Below, in pieces: positions 26,241 to 34,561 of a stretch of 64,000 nt of DNA. The notes below the pieces were generated by a model. That model was not told the DNA's origin. It was given only the letters and a program-made list of their open reading frames with translations, and ran no database searches. The DNA comes from Oceaniferula spumae (GTDB taxonomy: Bacteria; Verrucomicrobiota; Verrucomicrobiia; Verrucomicrobiales; Akkermansiaceae). The position numbers and the translations under genes are program-made. Numbering within the stretch: the stretch's first letter is position 1; every line of letters starts with the position of its first letter. The stretch spans positions 930,001-994,000 of the forward strand of contig NZ_AP026866.1 in the NCBI RefSeq assembly GCF_042849255.1, given 5' to 3'.

Positions 26241-27122
26241 ATGGCAAAGAAGGCACTTGGAAAGGGATTAGGCGCGCTTATCAAAAAGCAGCCAGCCAGC
26301 ACAGAAACCACTCCTGAGCAAGGTGATCCACTCCCTTCGGACGCACAGGTGCCTATCACCGATATCATTCCCAGCCCCCTGCAGCCTCGTAAACACTTCG
26401 CTGAAGGCCAGTTGGACGAGTTGATGGAATCCATCAGCCAGCACGGCATCATCCAGCCGCTGATCGTCCGTCCGGTCAATGGGAAGCTCGAACTGATCGC
26501 TGGTGAGCGGCGTTGGCGGGCCTCCACCAAACTCGGCCTGAAGGTCGTCCCCATCCGCATTCGGGAGGCGACTGATCACGAGGTGTTAGAGATGGCACTG
26601 ATCGAAAACATCCAACGCAAGGACCTCGACCCAATCGAGGAAGCCCAGGGTTATGTTCGCCTCGCCAAGGAGTTTGAGATGAAGCAGGAAACGATCGCCA
26701 AACGCGTGGGTAAATCACGTGCCGCCGTGGCAAACGCCATGCGCCTGATGGAGCTTCACCCTGACATTCAGGACCACGTGGCACACGGTCGCTTAAGCGT
26801 AGGTCATGCCAAGGCGATTCTCGGCATCAAAGACCACGAAAGCCAATGCCTCGCCGCTGATCAAATTCTCAAGAAAAACCTCACCGTCCGCTCGGCCGAG
26901 CAGCTCACCAAAGAGATGCTGAATCCGAAGAAGTCGCGTGGATCAAACTCCAACAGCCGTGAGGCCGATGCCGTGATCAAACAGATCCAGAGCACGCTGC
27001 GTGAACGTTTTGCCACCAAGGTGAAACTCACTCACACTCCGAAAAAAGGTAAAATCGAACTCAGCTATTACGGCAACGATGACCTGCAGCGCATCCTTGA
27101 CCTGTTAGGCGTGGAGCTATAG
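26241..27122 (+). CDS. parB: ParB/Spo0J/Noc family chromosome-partitioning protein
   Basis: About 293 residues from the ATG at 26241, which restores the usual N-terminus MAKKALGKGLGALIKK; the longer frame to 26052 lies in the upstream gene. The ParB/Srx CTPase domain has IIPSPLQPRKHFAEGQLDEL, PLIVRPVNGKLELIAGERRW, and RRWRAS near residues 50-100. The HTH domain has MALIENIQRKDLDPIEEAQG and ETIAKRVGKSRAAVANAMRL near 110-165. The C-terminal dimerisation region follows. It loads on parS and spreads to organise origin segregation. ParA is not adjacent, and I saw no 16-bp parS palindrome in the window. Confidence 0.93.
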   Translation: MAKKALGKGLGALIKKQPASTETTPEQGDPLPSDAQVPITDIIPSPLQPRKHFAEGQLDELMESISQHGIIQPLIVRPVNGKLELIAGERRWRASTKLGLKVVPIRIREATDHEVLEMALIENIQRKDLDPIEEAQGYVRLAKEFEMKQETIAKRVGKSRAAVANAMRLMELHPDIQDHVAHGRLSVGHAKAILGIKDHESQCLAADQILKKNLTVRSAEQLTKEMLNPKKSRGSNSNSREADAVIKQIQSTLRERFATKVKLTHTPKKGKIELSYYGNDDLQRILDLLGVEL

Positions 27123-27147
27123 TTGGTGCTACGCAGCAGAAACCTGC

Positions 27148-27975
27148 TCACCTCACTTTCACTAGCCGGATCTGATAGATCTTCGGCCAGCATTTGCCAG
27201 TCACGTAGAGTTCCTTGCTCTCGGCATCATAGGCAATTCCATTCAGCACGTATTCAGGATGCTTCTTGCCTGCATCCGGATAAATCCCAGTGAGTTCAAT
27301 CACTCCCACTACGTTGCCATCCACTGGGTTGATGCGAACGATCTGTTCGGTGTGCCATACATTGGCAAAGATCTCCCCTTCGACGAATTCGAGTTCATTC
27401 AGTCTGATTACCGACTTTCCTCGGTAGCTCACAAAGATCTCACGGGTCACTTTGAAGGTCTTTGGATCAAGAAAGCGCAACCGGTCACTTCCATCACTCA
27501 TGATCAAAGATTTACCATCGGTAGTCAGCCCCCACCCTTCGCCTTGGTAATTAAACTTACTCAGCCTCTTCAGGCTCTTGGCATCGTAAACAAAACCTTG
27601 ATGACTCTGCCAAGTGAGCTGATAGAACTTGTCTCCGAATTGGGTTAATCCTTCTCCAAAAAAATTCTTACCTAATAATTCAAGCTTCAACACCTTACCG
27701 GTCGCCTTTTCCACACGTCTGATGCTCGATGCCCCGAAGCCCCCAGTGCTTTCCATCCAGTGACCGTCAGAGAGCAGCAAGCCCTGGGTGTAGGCTGCGG
27801 TGTCGTGCGGGAGCTCTCGCACCACTTCATACTTTGACCACTGGTGTGACTTCCACTCCGGAGCTTGACCATCCTGCACCGCTACCGCTGGTTCACTCGG
27901 TGGTGTGCTCGTTGCTTCAGGTTTATCTTTGCACGCTGCCACGGACAAGACCAGCCAGCCTAGCAACAGTTTCAT
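27148..27975 (-). CDS. glutamine cyclotransferase family lipoprotein
   Basis: About 275 residues from the ATG at 27975 (MKLLLGWLVLSVAAC), which gives a signal peptide ending in the lipobox VAAC; an ATG at 27990 would prepend five residues. A linker rich in Pro and Ser is followed by a five-bladed propeller of glutaminyl-peptide cyclotransferase type: ELPHDTAAYTQGLLLSDG near residue 55, ESTGGFGASSIRRVEKATGK, FFGEGLTQFGDKFYQLTW, GEGWGLTTDGKSLIMSDGS, NELEFVEGEIFANVW, and YVLNGIAYDAESKELYVTGK. It cyclises N-terminal glutamine to pyroglutamate, here presumably on exported proteins. Confidence 0.9.
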   Translation of the reverse strand: MKLLLGWLVLSVAACKDKPEATSTPPSEPAVAVQDGQAPEWKSHQWSKYEVVRELPHDTAAYTQGLLLSDGHWMESTGGFGASSIRRVEKATGKVLKLELLGKNFFGEGLTQFGDKFYQLTWQSHQGFVYDAKSLKRLSKFNYQGEGWGLTTDGKSLIMSDGSDRLRFLDPKTFKVTREIFVSYRGKSVIRLNELEFVEGEIFANVWHTEQIVRINPVDGNVVGVIELTGIYPDAGKKHPEYVLNGIAYDAESKELYVTGKCWPKIYQIRLVKVR

Positions 27976-28210
27976 ACAGTCAAAATTCACTCGTTCACCG
28001 CTATCATCAAGCCAACGCTCTGCAAGCCATTATTCATGGGCTTGTCAGCAAATTCTCAGCCGCCATGCCCCCCTCACCGCTCGCCCTAACGATGCGTGGG
28101 ATACTTCTGCAAAAATAAAGCAAATTGGTTTATTTTTCTATTGTCATTCCTACCTTCAGGAACTAAACCCCTCCCGCGCCTCGGCGCAATTCACGTTGTA
28201 ACAGTGTGAA

Positions 28211-28286
28211 GGCTCCATAGCTCAGTTGGTAGAGCAGCGGATTGAAAATCCGCGTGTCCTTGGTTCGAATCCGAGTGGAGCCACCA
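28211..28286 (+). tRNA. tRNA-Phe (GAA anticodon)
   Basis: A 76-nt cloverleaf with the CCA end encoded. The acceptor stem is GGCTCCA/TGGAGCC. The D arm contains GCTCAGTTGGTAGAGC. The anticodon stem GCGGA/TCCGC encloses the loop TTGAAAA with anticodon GAA. The T arm contains GGTTCGAATCC. It stands alone, followed by a strong terminator at 28303. Confidence 0.97.
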
Positions 28287-28302
28287 TTCTCAACTTATGA
28301 TC

Positions 28303-28332
28303 TCCCGCCCTTTGAAAGGCGGGATTTTTTTT
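28303..28332 (+). terminator. rho-independent terminator after tRNA-Phe
   Basis: The stem TCCCGCC(CTTT)/(GAAA)GGCGGGA is followed by eight T residues, beginning 17 bases after the tRNA CCA end. Confidence 0.9.
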
Positions 28333-28355
28333 GCCCTGATTCTTCGTTTCTAATC

Positions 28356-29753
28356 CTAGGCGGCGAAGTAACCACGGGCTTTGATCACCTTGGCCACTTC
28401 ATCCGGCACCATGTTTTCCCAGCTCTTGTCTCCTGCGGCGATCTTGGCGAGCACATCTCTGGAGAAGACCTCAAGGCAGCTCTCATCGTAGTTGTTGAGC
28501 TGCTCGATGCAGCCACGATCGATCAGGTAGTGATAGAGGTTTTTCAGCTCATCAGAGACTTCAAGGTTATCGATGGTCACCAGTTCCTTCTTAGCTGCGT
28601 CCTTGAGCGGATAGACGTAAAGTTTTAGGTCATTTTTAAACAAGCGGCCAAACGACTCGAGAATCCCTCCATCCAGAGCAGTGTAATATTTTTCATCAAA
28701 CAACTCACGCACGCTGCCGATGCCCATGGTAATGCCAATCTTCTTCTTGGTGTAGCGCCTCAGGTAGGCACCCAGACGGAAGTATTGGAAATAGTCCGAG
28801 ATCAGCACCGTCATTCCGCAGGCCACTAACATGTCGGCCCGTGCGAGGAAGTCACGGTAGTCGATCTGGCCATCCGCCATCAGATTACTCATGGTGATTT
28901 CCATGATCTGAATCGTCGAGTCCGGATCGACTCCCGGCTCCGCCATAAATTGTTCATAGGCGCAGCGCATGATGTCGATGTTGGTGTTGCACACCGGCCG
29001 GAAACTTCCGCGTTCGACCAGTACCGCTTTTTTCCGCAGAACCTCAGATGGCTGCAGCACTTTCCCTTCCGCGCCAAACATGGCGGCACTGGTGAGACCG
29101 AGCTGCACAAGTTTCAGACTCATCAATCGATTATCCACATGGCGGAATTCGATGCCGGAGAACTCGATCATATCAATCTCAATGCGCGCCGTACTGAGGT
29201 TATCCAAGAGCGACTCGATCAACTGGTCCGGGCTGTGGTGCAGCATGCAGGCGCCGTAGAGCAGGTTCACCCCCACGACACCCAGCGCCTCTTGTTGCAG
29301 GGCATTGGTGGTGTCTAACATCCGCACGTGAATGATGATCTGGCTGCTTTCATCGCGAGGATGAGCCTGAAAACGCACACCCATCCATCCGTGGCACTCG
29401 TTGGTGCCGTGGTAGTTCCGCGCTGAGACGGTATCGGCGAAGGTGAAGAAGGCAGTGGTGTCTCCTCGCTCGGTTTTCAAGCGTTCCAAATTCAGATCCT
29501 GCTCATACTCGAGCATGCTTTCGAGTCGGTCGCGACAGACATAGCGCTGGCATTGGCCGTAGATCGCATCGCTCACCTTCATATCGTAGGCAGAAATGCT
29601 TTTGGAAATAGTGCCAGCTGCGGCTCCAGCGCGGAAGAACCATCGCACCACCTCCTGACCGGCGCCAATTTCCGCAAATGTGCCGTAACGTTTGGGGTCG
29701 AGATTCACCTGAAGCGCCTTGTCTAAAGTCTTTGTTTTTTCCGTGTTTGCCAT
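28356..29753 (-). CDS. conserved cytosolic protein, function unassigned
   Basis: 465 residues, soluble, with no signal peptide or membrane segment. Conserved-looking stretches include FADTVSARNYHGTNECHGWM, GVRFQAHPRDESSQIIIHVR, LDTTNALQQEALGVVGVNLL, EFSGIEFRHVDNRLMSLKLV, and LDGGILESFGRLFKNDLKLY. I recognise these blocks as belonging to a widely distributed bacterial family, sometimes labelled a nicotinate-nucleotide adenylyltransferase in automatic annotation. I see no HxGH nucleotidyltransferase motif, so I do not adopt that name. The density of charged and aromatic invariant-looking residues suggests an enzyme. It is monocistronic and diverges from the second PPP phosphatase. Confidence 0.75.
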   Translation of the reverse strand: MANTEKTKTLDKALQVNLDPKRYGTFAEIGAGQEVVRWFFRAGAAAGTISKSISAYDMKVSDAIYGQCQRYVCRDRLESMLEYEQDLNLERLKTERGDTTAFFTFADTVSARNYHGTNECHGWMGVRFQAHPRDESSQIIIHVRMLDTTNALQQEALGVVGVNLLYGACMLHHSPDQLIESLLDNLSTARIEIDMIEFSGIEFRHVDNRLMSLKLVQLGLTSAAMFGAEGKVLQPSEVLRKKAVLVERGSFRPVCNTNIDIMRCAYEQFMAEPGVDPDSTIQIMEITMSNLMADGQIDYRDFLARADMLVACGMTVLISDYFQYFRLGAYLRRYTKKKIGITMGIGSVRELFDEKYYTALDGGILESFGRLFKNDLKLYVYPLKDAAKKELVTIDNLEVSDELKNLYHYLIDRGCIEQLNNYDESCLEVFSRDVLAKIAAGDKSWENMVPDEVAKVIKARGYFAA

Positions 29754-29902
29754 GATGAAAATGATTCAGCAGAATGCGTGCGAGTACCGGTAGAAAATAT
29801 CAGTGAGTAAAGAGACAGACGGTTTATCGCTTGTTTACTCGGTCTCCGTTTTTTTCTTTTTCCGCAGACTTCTCCCTGAATTCACCACCACGAACACCAC
29901 CC

Positions 29903-30568
29903 ATGCAAAGAATCGCCATCGGAGACATTCACGGCTGCCATCGCGCACTGATGACCATGCTGGAGATCATCCACCCAAGCGGAGACGATCTCATCGTGAC
30001 GCTGGGAGACTATGTGGACCGTGGCCCCGACTCGAAGGCGGTGATCGACTCGCTACTGGAGTTTAAAAAGGATCACAACTTGGTGCACCTGATGGGTAAT
30101 CATGAAATCCAAATGATCCGAGCGCTTGAGACGAGGAAGGATCGGGCCCGATTCCTAAGCGATCTCTGTGGAGGCCAAGACACATTGGATTCCTATGGCG
30201 GAGGCTTCGAGGATGTCCCTGACGAACACTGGGAATTCATTCGCTCTGCGGAACTCTATCACGAACTTGAGAACCACATCCTCGTACATGCAGGTATCGC
30301 CAGCCAGACTCCGGTGGATATGCAGGATCAGGAAACGTATTACTACCAACGCTTCTACAGCCAGCAGCCGCATATTTCAGGTAAAACCATCGTCTGCGGT
30401 CACACCGTCCAAGGCGACCTCCCCACCAATATCGGCCACGCCATCTGCCTGGACACCTGTGCCTATGGCGGAGGTTGGCTAAGTGCTCTGGATGTGGACA
30501 GCGGCCAAATCTGGCAGACCAATGAACAAGGTCAGAGCCGGACGATGCAGTTGGAAGATCTCACCTAG
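29903..30568 (+). CDS. PPP-family metallophosphoesterase, paralogue of the gene at 19848
   Basis: About 221 residues from the ATG at 29903 (MQRIAIGDIHGCHRAL); the in-frame extension to 29831 is not family-like. Metal motifs: GDIHG at residue 7, TLGDYVDRGPDSKAVIDSLL near 33, LMGNHEIQM near 64, VHAGIASQTP near 130, and KTIVCGHTVQGDLPTN near 160. It is the same length and motif order as the phosphatase at 19848, so the two are probable in-genome duplicates with different targets. The enzyme should hydrolyse phosphoproteins or small phosphoesters in the cytoplasm. Confidence 0.88.
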   Translation: MQRIAIGDIHGCHRALMTMLEIIHPSGDDLIVTLGDYVDRGPDSKAVIDSLLEFKKDHNLVHLMGNHEIQMIRALETRKDRARFLSDLCGGQDTLDSYGGGFEDVPDEHWEFIRSAELYHELENHILVHAGIASQTPVDMQDQETYYYQRFYSQQPHISGKTIVCGHTVQGDLPTNIGHAICLDTCAYGGGWLSALDVDSGQIWQTNEQGQSRTMQLEDLT

Positions 30569-30586
30569 ATCATGCCACTAAAAAAA

Positions 30587-30614
30587 ACGGCGAGCCACTT
30601 TCGTGACTCGCCGT
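30587..30614 (-). terminator. rho-independent terminator of pnp
   Basis: ACGGCGAGcCAC / GTGaCTCGCCGT with a 4-base loop. Read on the minus strand it is followed by a run of T residues (A-run at 30580-30587 on the plus strand), 30 bases past the pnp stop. It may also serve the convergent phosphatase gene. Confidence 0.85.
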
Positions 30615-30643
30615 TGATGATTGTTTGTTAGCTGACTATGCGA

Positions 30644-32797
30644 TTACGCTTCGACAGTTTCAGGGGCGTCTGATGCTTCCTGCTGCTTGGCCTCGCGGGC
30701 GGCAGCGCGGATGGACATCTTGACGCGACCGCGGTCATCGACGCCAATGCACTTGGCAGTGACGGTGTCGCCTTTTTTGACCACGTCCTCGGTCTTCTCC
30801 ACACGGCCTTCGGCCAGCTCGGAGATGTGGATGAGGCCGTCTTTGCCGGGCATGATCTGCATGAAGGCACCGAAGTTCGTGGTGGAGACGATTTGACCGG
30901 TGTAAACCGTGCCGACTTCGACTTCCGCGAACATCTGCTTGATCATCTCCATCGCACGATCGAGGGACTCCTTCTTGGAAGCGTAAACGTGCACAGTGCC
31001 GTCGTCCTCGATGTTGATGTCAGCACCGGACTCAGCCTGGATGCCTTTGATGTTCTTACCTCCTGGTCCGATGAGTTCACCGATGCGCTCTGGATCGATC
31101 TTGGTAGATTCGATGCGTGGAGCGTGCTCGGAGAGAGCGGCTGGGGTGGCGATGGTTTCGTGCATCTTGGTAAGCACCTTCTCACGTCCGCCGGCGGCCT
31201 TGACCACGGCTTCTTCGAGGATGGAAAGAGGAACACCTGGGAGCTTGAGGTCAAGCTGGTAGCCGGTGATACCTTCGCTGGTGCCACAGAGTTTGAAGTC
31301 CATGTCGCCGTAGAAGTCCTCGGATCCGATGATGTCGAGCAGGGTCTTGTATTCCTTGATGTTGTCGTTTTCGTCCATCTCGGTGACAAGACCAACGGCG
31401 ATCGCACCCACAGGGCGGATCAGTGGCACACCAGCATCGAGCAGAGCCATGACTCCGGAACAAACGGTGGCCATGGAAGATGAGCCGTTTGACTCAAGCA
31501 CCTCGGAAGTCACACGCATCGCGTATGGGAAGTCTTCTTCGGCTGGGATGACTGGCTCGATGGAACGCTCGGCGAGCGCACCGTGACCGATTTCACGACG
31601 GTTCAGGCCACCGAAGCGACCGGCTTCACCCACGGAGAACGGAGGGAAGCTGTAGTGAAGGATGAAGCGCTTGCTGTCCTCACCACCGGCGTAGTTGTCA
31701 AAGTATTGACGCTCGTCGGCGGGTGCCAGTGTGGCGGTTGCCAGAGCCTGAGTCTCACCACGGGCGAAGATGGACGAACCATGAACGCGTGGAAGAGTGC
31801 CGGCTTCGGCGTAGAGTGGGCGGAGGGTATCGATGTCACGGCCGTCGGCACGGATGCCTTTTTCCATGATGGCGATGCGGAATGCCTTTTTCTGGATGTA
31901 CTCGAAGCACTGCTCGATTTCGAACTCGGAAACGTTAGGAACGCGCTCCTTGAGGGTGGCTTCGACTTCGTCGCGCAGGGCGCCGACTTTCTTACCACGC
32001 TCAACCTTGTTAGGGGCGTAGATGGCGTCTTCGATGCGGTCGCCAGCAACTTCGTAAGCGATTTCAAGGAGGTCTTCCTTGGCAACGGTGACGGTGTATT
32101 CGCGCTTAGGCTTGCCGACTTTGGCAGCAAATCCTTCGATGGCATCAACGATGATGGCCACTTGGCTCTGGGCGAAGTGGAGAGCCTTGACGAATTCCGC
32201 GTCTGGGATTTCGTTCGCAGCACCTTCGATCATGATACACTCGGTTTTGTTACCGACGTAAACGAGGTCGAGATCGCTGTCTTCGCGCTGTTCGAAGGTT
32301 GGGTTCACGATGAACTCACCATCAACACGGCCTACGCGCACAGCACCGATGGCGCCAGCGAATGGGATGTCTGAGATGCAGAGGGCGGCGGATGCGCCGT
32401 TCATGGAGAGGATGTCGGCATCGTTGACGCCGTCAGCGGCGAGCATGAGTGCGACGATTTGGGTGTCGTAGAGATAGCCTTTGGGGAAAAGCGGACGCAG
32501 TGGACGGTCGGTCATGCGGCAGGTGAGGATTTCCTTTTCGGTAGGACGTCCTTCGCGCTTGAAGTAGCCACCAGGGAAAACACCAGCGGCAGCAGCGCGC
32601 TCTTTGTATTCAACGGACAATGGGAACCAGGTCTGGCCCTCACGGATTTTGGTTTGGGAAACGGCGGTGACGAGCAGCACGGTTTCTCCTGACTGCACCT
32701 GAACGGCGCCGTCGGCCAACTTGGCCAGTTTACCCGTCTCGAGAGTGATCGGGTTTGATCCCACGGGGATCGTTATTTTTTCAATGTTCATATTCAT
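30644..32797 (-). CDS. pnp: polyribonucleotide nucleotidyltransferase (PNPase)
   Basis: A 717-residue exoribonuclease with the full PNPase layout. The first RNase PH domain contains TVLLVTAVSQTKIREGQTWF and GGYFKREGRPTEKEILTCRM. An all-helical linker follows. The second RNase PH domain contains GSSIFARGETQALATATL, HYSFPPFSVGEAGRFGG and the catalytic FYGDMDFKLCGTSEG region. A KH domain holds IGELIGPGGKNIKGIQAES near residue 565, and an S1 domain holds GTVYTGQIVSTTNFGAFMQI near 625. It degrades RNA phosphorolytically from the 3' end. A purine-rich leader (AAGAAAAAGAAG) precedes the start; the second ATG, six bases on, is also usable. rpsO lies 272 bases upstream in the usual order. Confidence 0.98.
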   Translation of the reverse strand: MNMNIEKITIPVGSNPITLETGKLAKLADGAVQVQSGETVLLVTAVSQTKIREGQTWFPLSVEYKERAAAAGVFPGGYFKREGRPTEKEILTCRMTDRPLRPLFPKGYLYDTQIVALMLAADGVNDADILSMNGASAALCISDIPFAGAIGAVRVGRVDGEFIVNPTFEQREDSDLDLVYVGNKTECIMIEGAANEIPDAEFVKALHFAQSQVAIIVDAIEGFAAKVGKPKREYTVTVAKEDLLEIAYEVAGDRIEDAIYAPNKVERGKKVGALRDEVEATLKERVPNVSEFEIEQCFEYIQKKAFRIAIMEKGIRADGRDIDTLRPLYAEAGTLPRVHGSSIFARGETQALATATLAPADERQYFDNYAGGEDSKRFILHYSFPPFSVGEAGRFGGLNRREIGHGALAERSIEPVIPAEEDFPYAMRVTSEVLESNGSSSMATVCSGVMALLDAGVPLIRPVGAIAVGLVTEMDENDNIKEYKTLLDIIGSEDFYGDMDFKLCGTSEGITGYQLDLKLPGVPLSILEEAVVKAAGGREKVLTKMHETIATPAALSEHAPRIESTKIDPERIGELIGPGGKNIKGIQAESGADINIEDDGTVHVYASKKESLDRAMEMIKQMFAEVEVGTVYTGQIVSTTNFGAFMQIMPGKDGLIHISELAEGRVEKTEDVVKKGDTVTAKCIGVDDRGRVKMSIRAAAREAKQQEASDAPETVEA

Positions 32798-33029
32798 ATT
32801 ACTTCTTTTTCTTCTTTTAGTTTGGTTGCCCCCGTCGCGCCGTGTGCGCGCTGTATTTTTGTTCAGTAGGGGGCGGGCGTCTCGTTGATTCTGGGCAAAG
32901 CCTCCAGCCTGGCGAAGCAGGACTGGGAAAGATGGATGCGTTTGTTAGAAACGCGGAAAGTATTCAAAGGCAATGCCCAACCCAGAGAAACGATGAGACA
33001 AGTGGTTCGTTCCGTGGGCTGGATAAGCA

Positions 33030-33057
33030 AAACGGCCACGGAGATCCGTGACCGTTT
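33030..33057 (-). terminator. hairpin between rpsO and pnp
   Basis: AAACGG-CACGGA / TCCGTG-CCGTTT is a long stem 12 bases past the rpsO stop. On the minus strand it ends CCGTTTTGC. It probably acts as a terminator or as the RNase-processing hairpin typical of rpsO-pnp spacers. Confidence 0.65.
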
Positions 33058-33069
33058 GGCGAAAGTGGT

Positions 33070-33339
33070 TTAGCGACGGAGACCGAGGCCTTTAATCAGT
33101 TCTGCGTAACGCTCTTCTGATTGTCCCTTGAGGTAATCGAGAAGTTTGCGACGCTGGGCAACCATGGTGAGAAGTCCGCGGCGGCTGGCGAAGTCCTTCT
33201 TGTGAGTTCCCATGTGCTCGGTGAGGTGCTTGATCCGCTTGGTAAGAACGGCGATTTGGTAATCGGCGCTGCCAGTGTCAGACTCGTGTTGTTTGAAGTC
33301 TGCTGGATCGAAGTCGATGGCGATATTTGCTTTGCTCAT
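33070..33339 (-). CDS. rpsO: 30S ribosomal protein S15
   Basis: 89 residues, the standard S15 length. Motifs: HESDTGSADYQIAVLTKRIK near residue 16, LTEHMGTHKKDFASRRGLLT near 37, and VAQRRKLLDYLKGQ near 60. It binds the 16S rRNA central domain early in assembly. Gene order rpsO-pnp is conserved across bacteria. Confidence 0.98.
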   Translation of the reverse strand: MSKANIAIDFDPADFKQHESDTGSADYQIAVLTKRIKHLTEHMGTHKKDFASRRGLLTMVAQRRKLLDYLKGQSEERYAELIKGLGLRR

Positions 33340-33357
33340 AGTATTTTGTTGTGTTCA

Positions 33358-33378
33358 TGACCAGCTCCTTGCCGGTCA
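33358..33378 (-). promoter_or_regulatory. leader hairpin upstream of rpsO
   Basis: The 5 bp stem TGACC/GGTCA with an 11-base loop (GGCAAGGAGCT on the minus strand) begins 18 bases before the rpsO ATG. S15 represses its own mRNA through leader structures in several bacteria, so this is a candidate site. The stem is short and the assignment is speculative. Confidence 0.25.
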
Positions 33379-33408
33379 GCCCTTGTTCGGGAGGCGGGGA
33401 ATAAATCA

Positions 33409-33435
33409 GAAAACCGCAGAATTGCAAGGGTTTTC
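33409..33435 (-). terminator. weak terminator-like hairpin after the coiled-coil gene
   Basis: GAAAACC and GGTTTTC are 7 bp arms around a 13-base loop, 24 bases past the stop at 33459 on the minus strand. The stem is AT-rich and the T-run short. Confidence 0.4.
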
Positions 33436-33458
33436 CACAGTGCCCCGCAAGAAGCCCG

Positions 33459-34535
33459 TTAATTGTTCACCGGCACAGGCTGATAGCTCGGATCAAGCGA
33501 TGCCAGACGGGAACGCAGGCTCGCGAGTTGGGAGGCGTATCGAGTTGCGGCGCGCTGGTAACGCACGGACCTCCCCTCCCAGGTCTCAAGACTCCCGGGA
33601 ACAGACTGGCGGGCATTCACTGTGATACGATATCTAGGCCGATAGTAGCCGGACTGATAGGTGCCGGTTCTGGAGTTGTAGGAACGATAGCCGTAATTCG
33701 ACCGAGCAAAGGCGCGACTCCGGTTGAGGTTCGCTTGTGCCGTTACTTTGTTCTGAGCGAGGCTTGCTTCCAGCTTGGCGGACGAATATTTCATCGCAAG
33801 GGATGCGATCTGACTACGCAGGTTGTCGATTTCGTGCCGACGGGCATCATTCTGCCTGATTTTCTGCGTTTCTCTTTCACGGCGGGCAATTTCCTGCCTC
33901 GTGCGGGCTTCGCGCTTTTGCTCGATGGCCACTGCGGCAGCCACCTCATTGGCGGTGAACATGTATTTTTTTCTCCAGTCTTCGGGCATTTCCCTGAAAT
34001 CGAGTCGGGAAGCTCCGGTGCTGTGGGAAATCGAGATTCCTAGTGGAGAAACATCCACGATCCGCACATCCTTATATTCCTTGCCTAGACGGTTCGTGAT
34101 CGAATCGAAGGTCGCTCCGGGTGCAGTCGCTCGGATGTGATCGCGGTAGCGCAGCCGATGTGTCTCCTTCCCCTTACTGATGAGTTCGATCGACTCATTG
34201 TTGGTCTTGATCAGGTTCTGTAAAATTCCAATCTCAGTCGTGGCACTTTCCAGCTGTGACTTCAGTTCGACCACCAATGCCGCTTGCTTTCGGTTAGCTT
34301 CAGCCAGCTTCTGTTTCTGTTCACGGCTATGGATGCGCACTTCGAGATTGTTGATACGGCGCCTTAGAGCATCGTTCTCAGTGCGGAGTTTTGCAGACGA
34401 TGAAGAAAACCGGGGCAGTGAAATCCCCCCTTCGGCGACCAAGGACAGTCCAAGGGCAACAAAGACCAATATAATAATACCGACCATCGTACTGATGACG
34501 ATGGAGGAGTCGTCTCTGGTAAAGGGGTTTTTCAT
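33459..34535 (-). CDS. membrane-anchored coiled-coil protein with an LG-HxxG module
   Basis: About 358 residues from the ATG at 34535 (MKNPFTRDDSSIVISTMVGI); an ATG at 34559 adds eight residues. It has one membrane segment (IVISTMVGIIILVFVALGLS), a coiled coil (residues 45-115), then a module of about 70 residues: GKEYKDVRIVDVSPLGISIS, HSTGASRLDFREMPEDWRKK, YMFTANEVAAAVA. A second coiled coil follows, then an Arg/Ser/Tyr-rich tail (SNYGYRSYNSRTGTYQSGYY). The module is shared with the upstream neighbour at 34562. I associate it with envelope proteins of Verrucomicrobia and Planctomycetes, where its function is not known. It is the last gene of a three-gene unit. Confidence 0.72.
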   Translation of the reverse strand: MKNPFTRDDSSIVISTMVGIIILVFVALGLSLVAEGGISLPRFSSSSAKLRTENDALRRRINNLEVRIHSREQKQKLAEANRKQAALVVELKSQLESATTEIGILQNLIKTNNESIELISKGKETHRLRYRDHIRATAPGATFDSITNRLGKEYKDVRIVDVSPLGISISHSTGASRLDFREMPEDWRKKYMFTANEVAAAVAIEQKREARTRQEIARRERETQKIRQNDARRHEIDNLRSQIASLAMKYSSAKLEASLAQNKVTAQANLNRSRAFARSNYGYRSYNSRTGTYQSGYYRPRYRITVNARQSVPGSLETWEGRSVRYQRAATRYASQLASLRSRLASLDPSYQPVPVNN

Positions 34536-34561
34536 GACGTGGGGTTCTGTTCTGACCAAGA

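Noticed and set aside
31583..32374. 263-residue ORF on the plus strand across pnp
   Set aside because: Antisense shadow of the PNPase gene, whose frame carries all known motifs; the opposite frame has no coherent domain.
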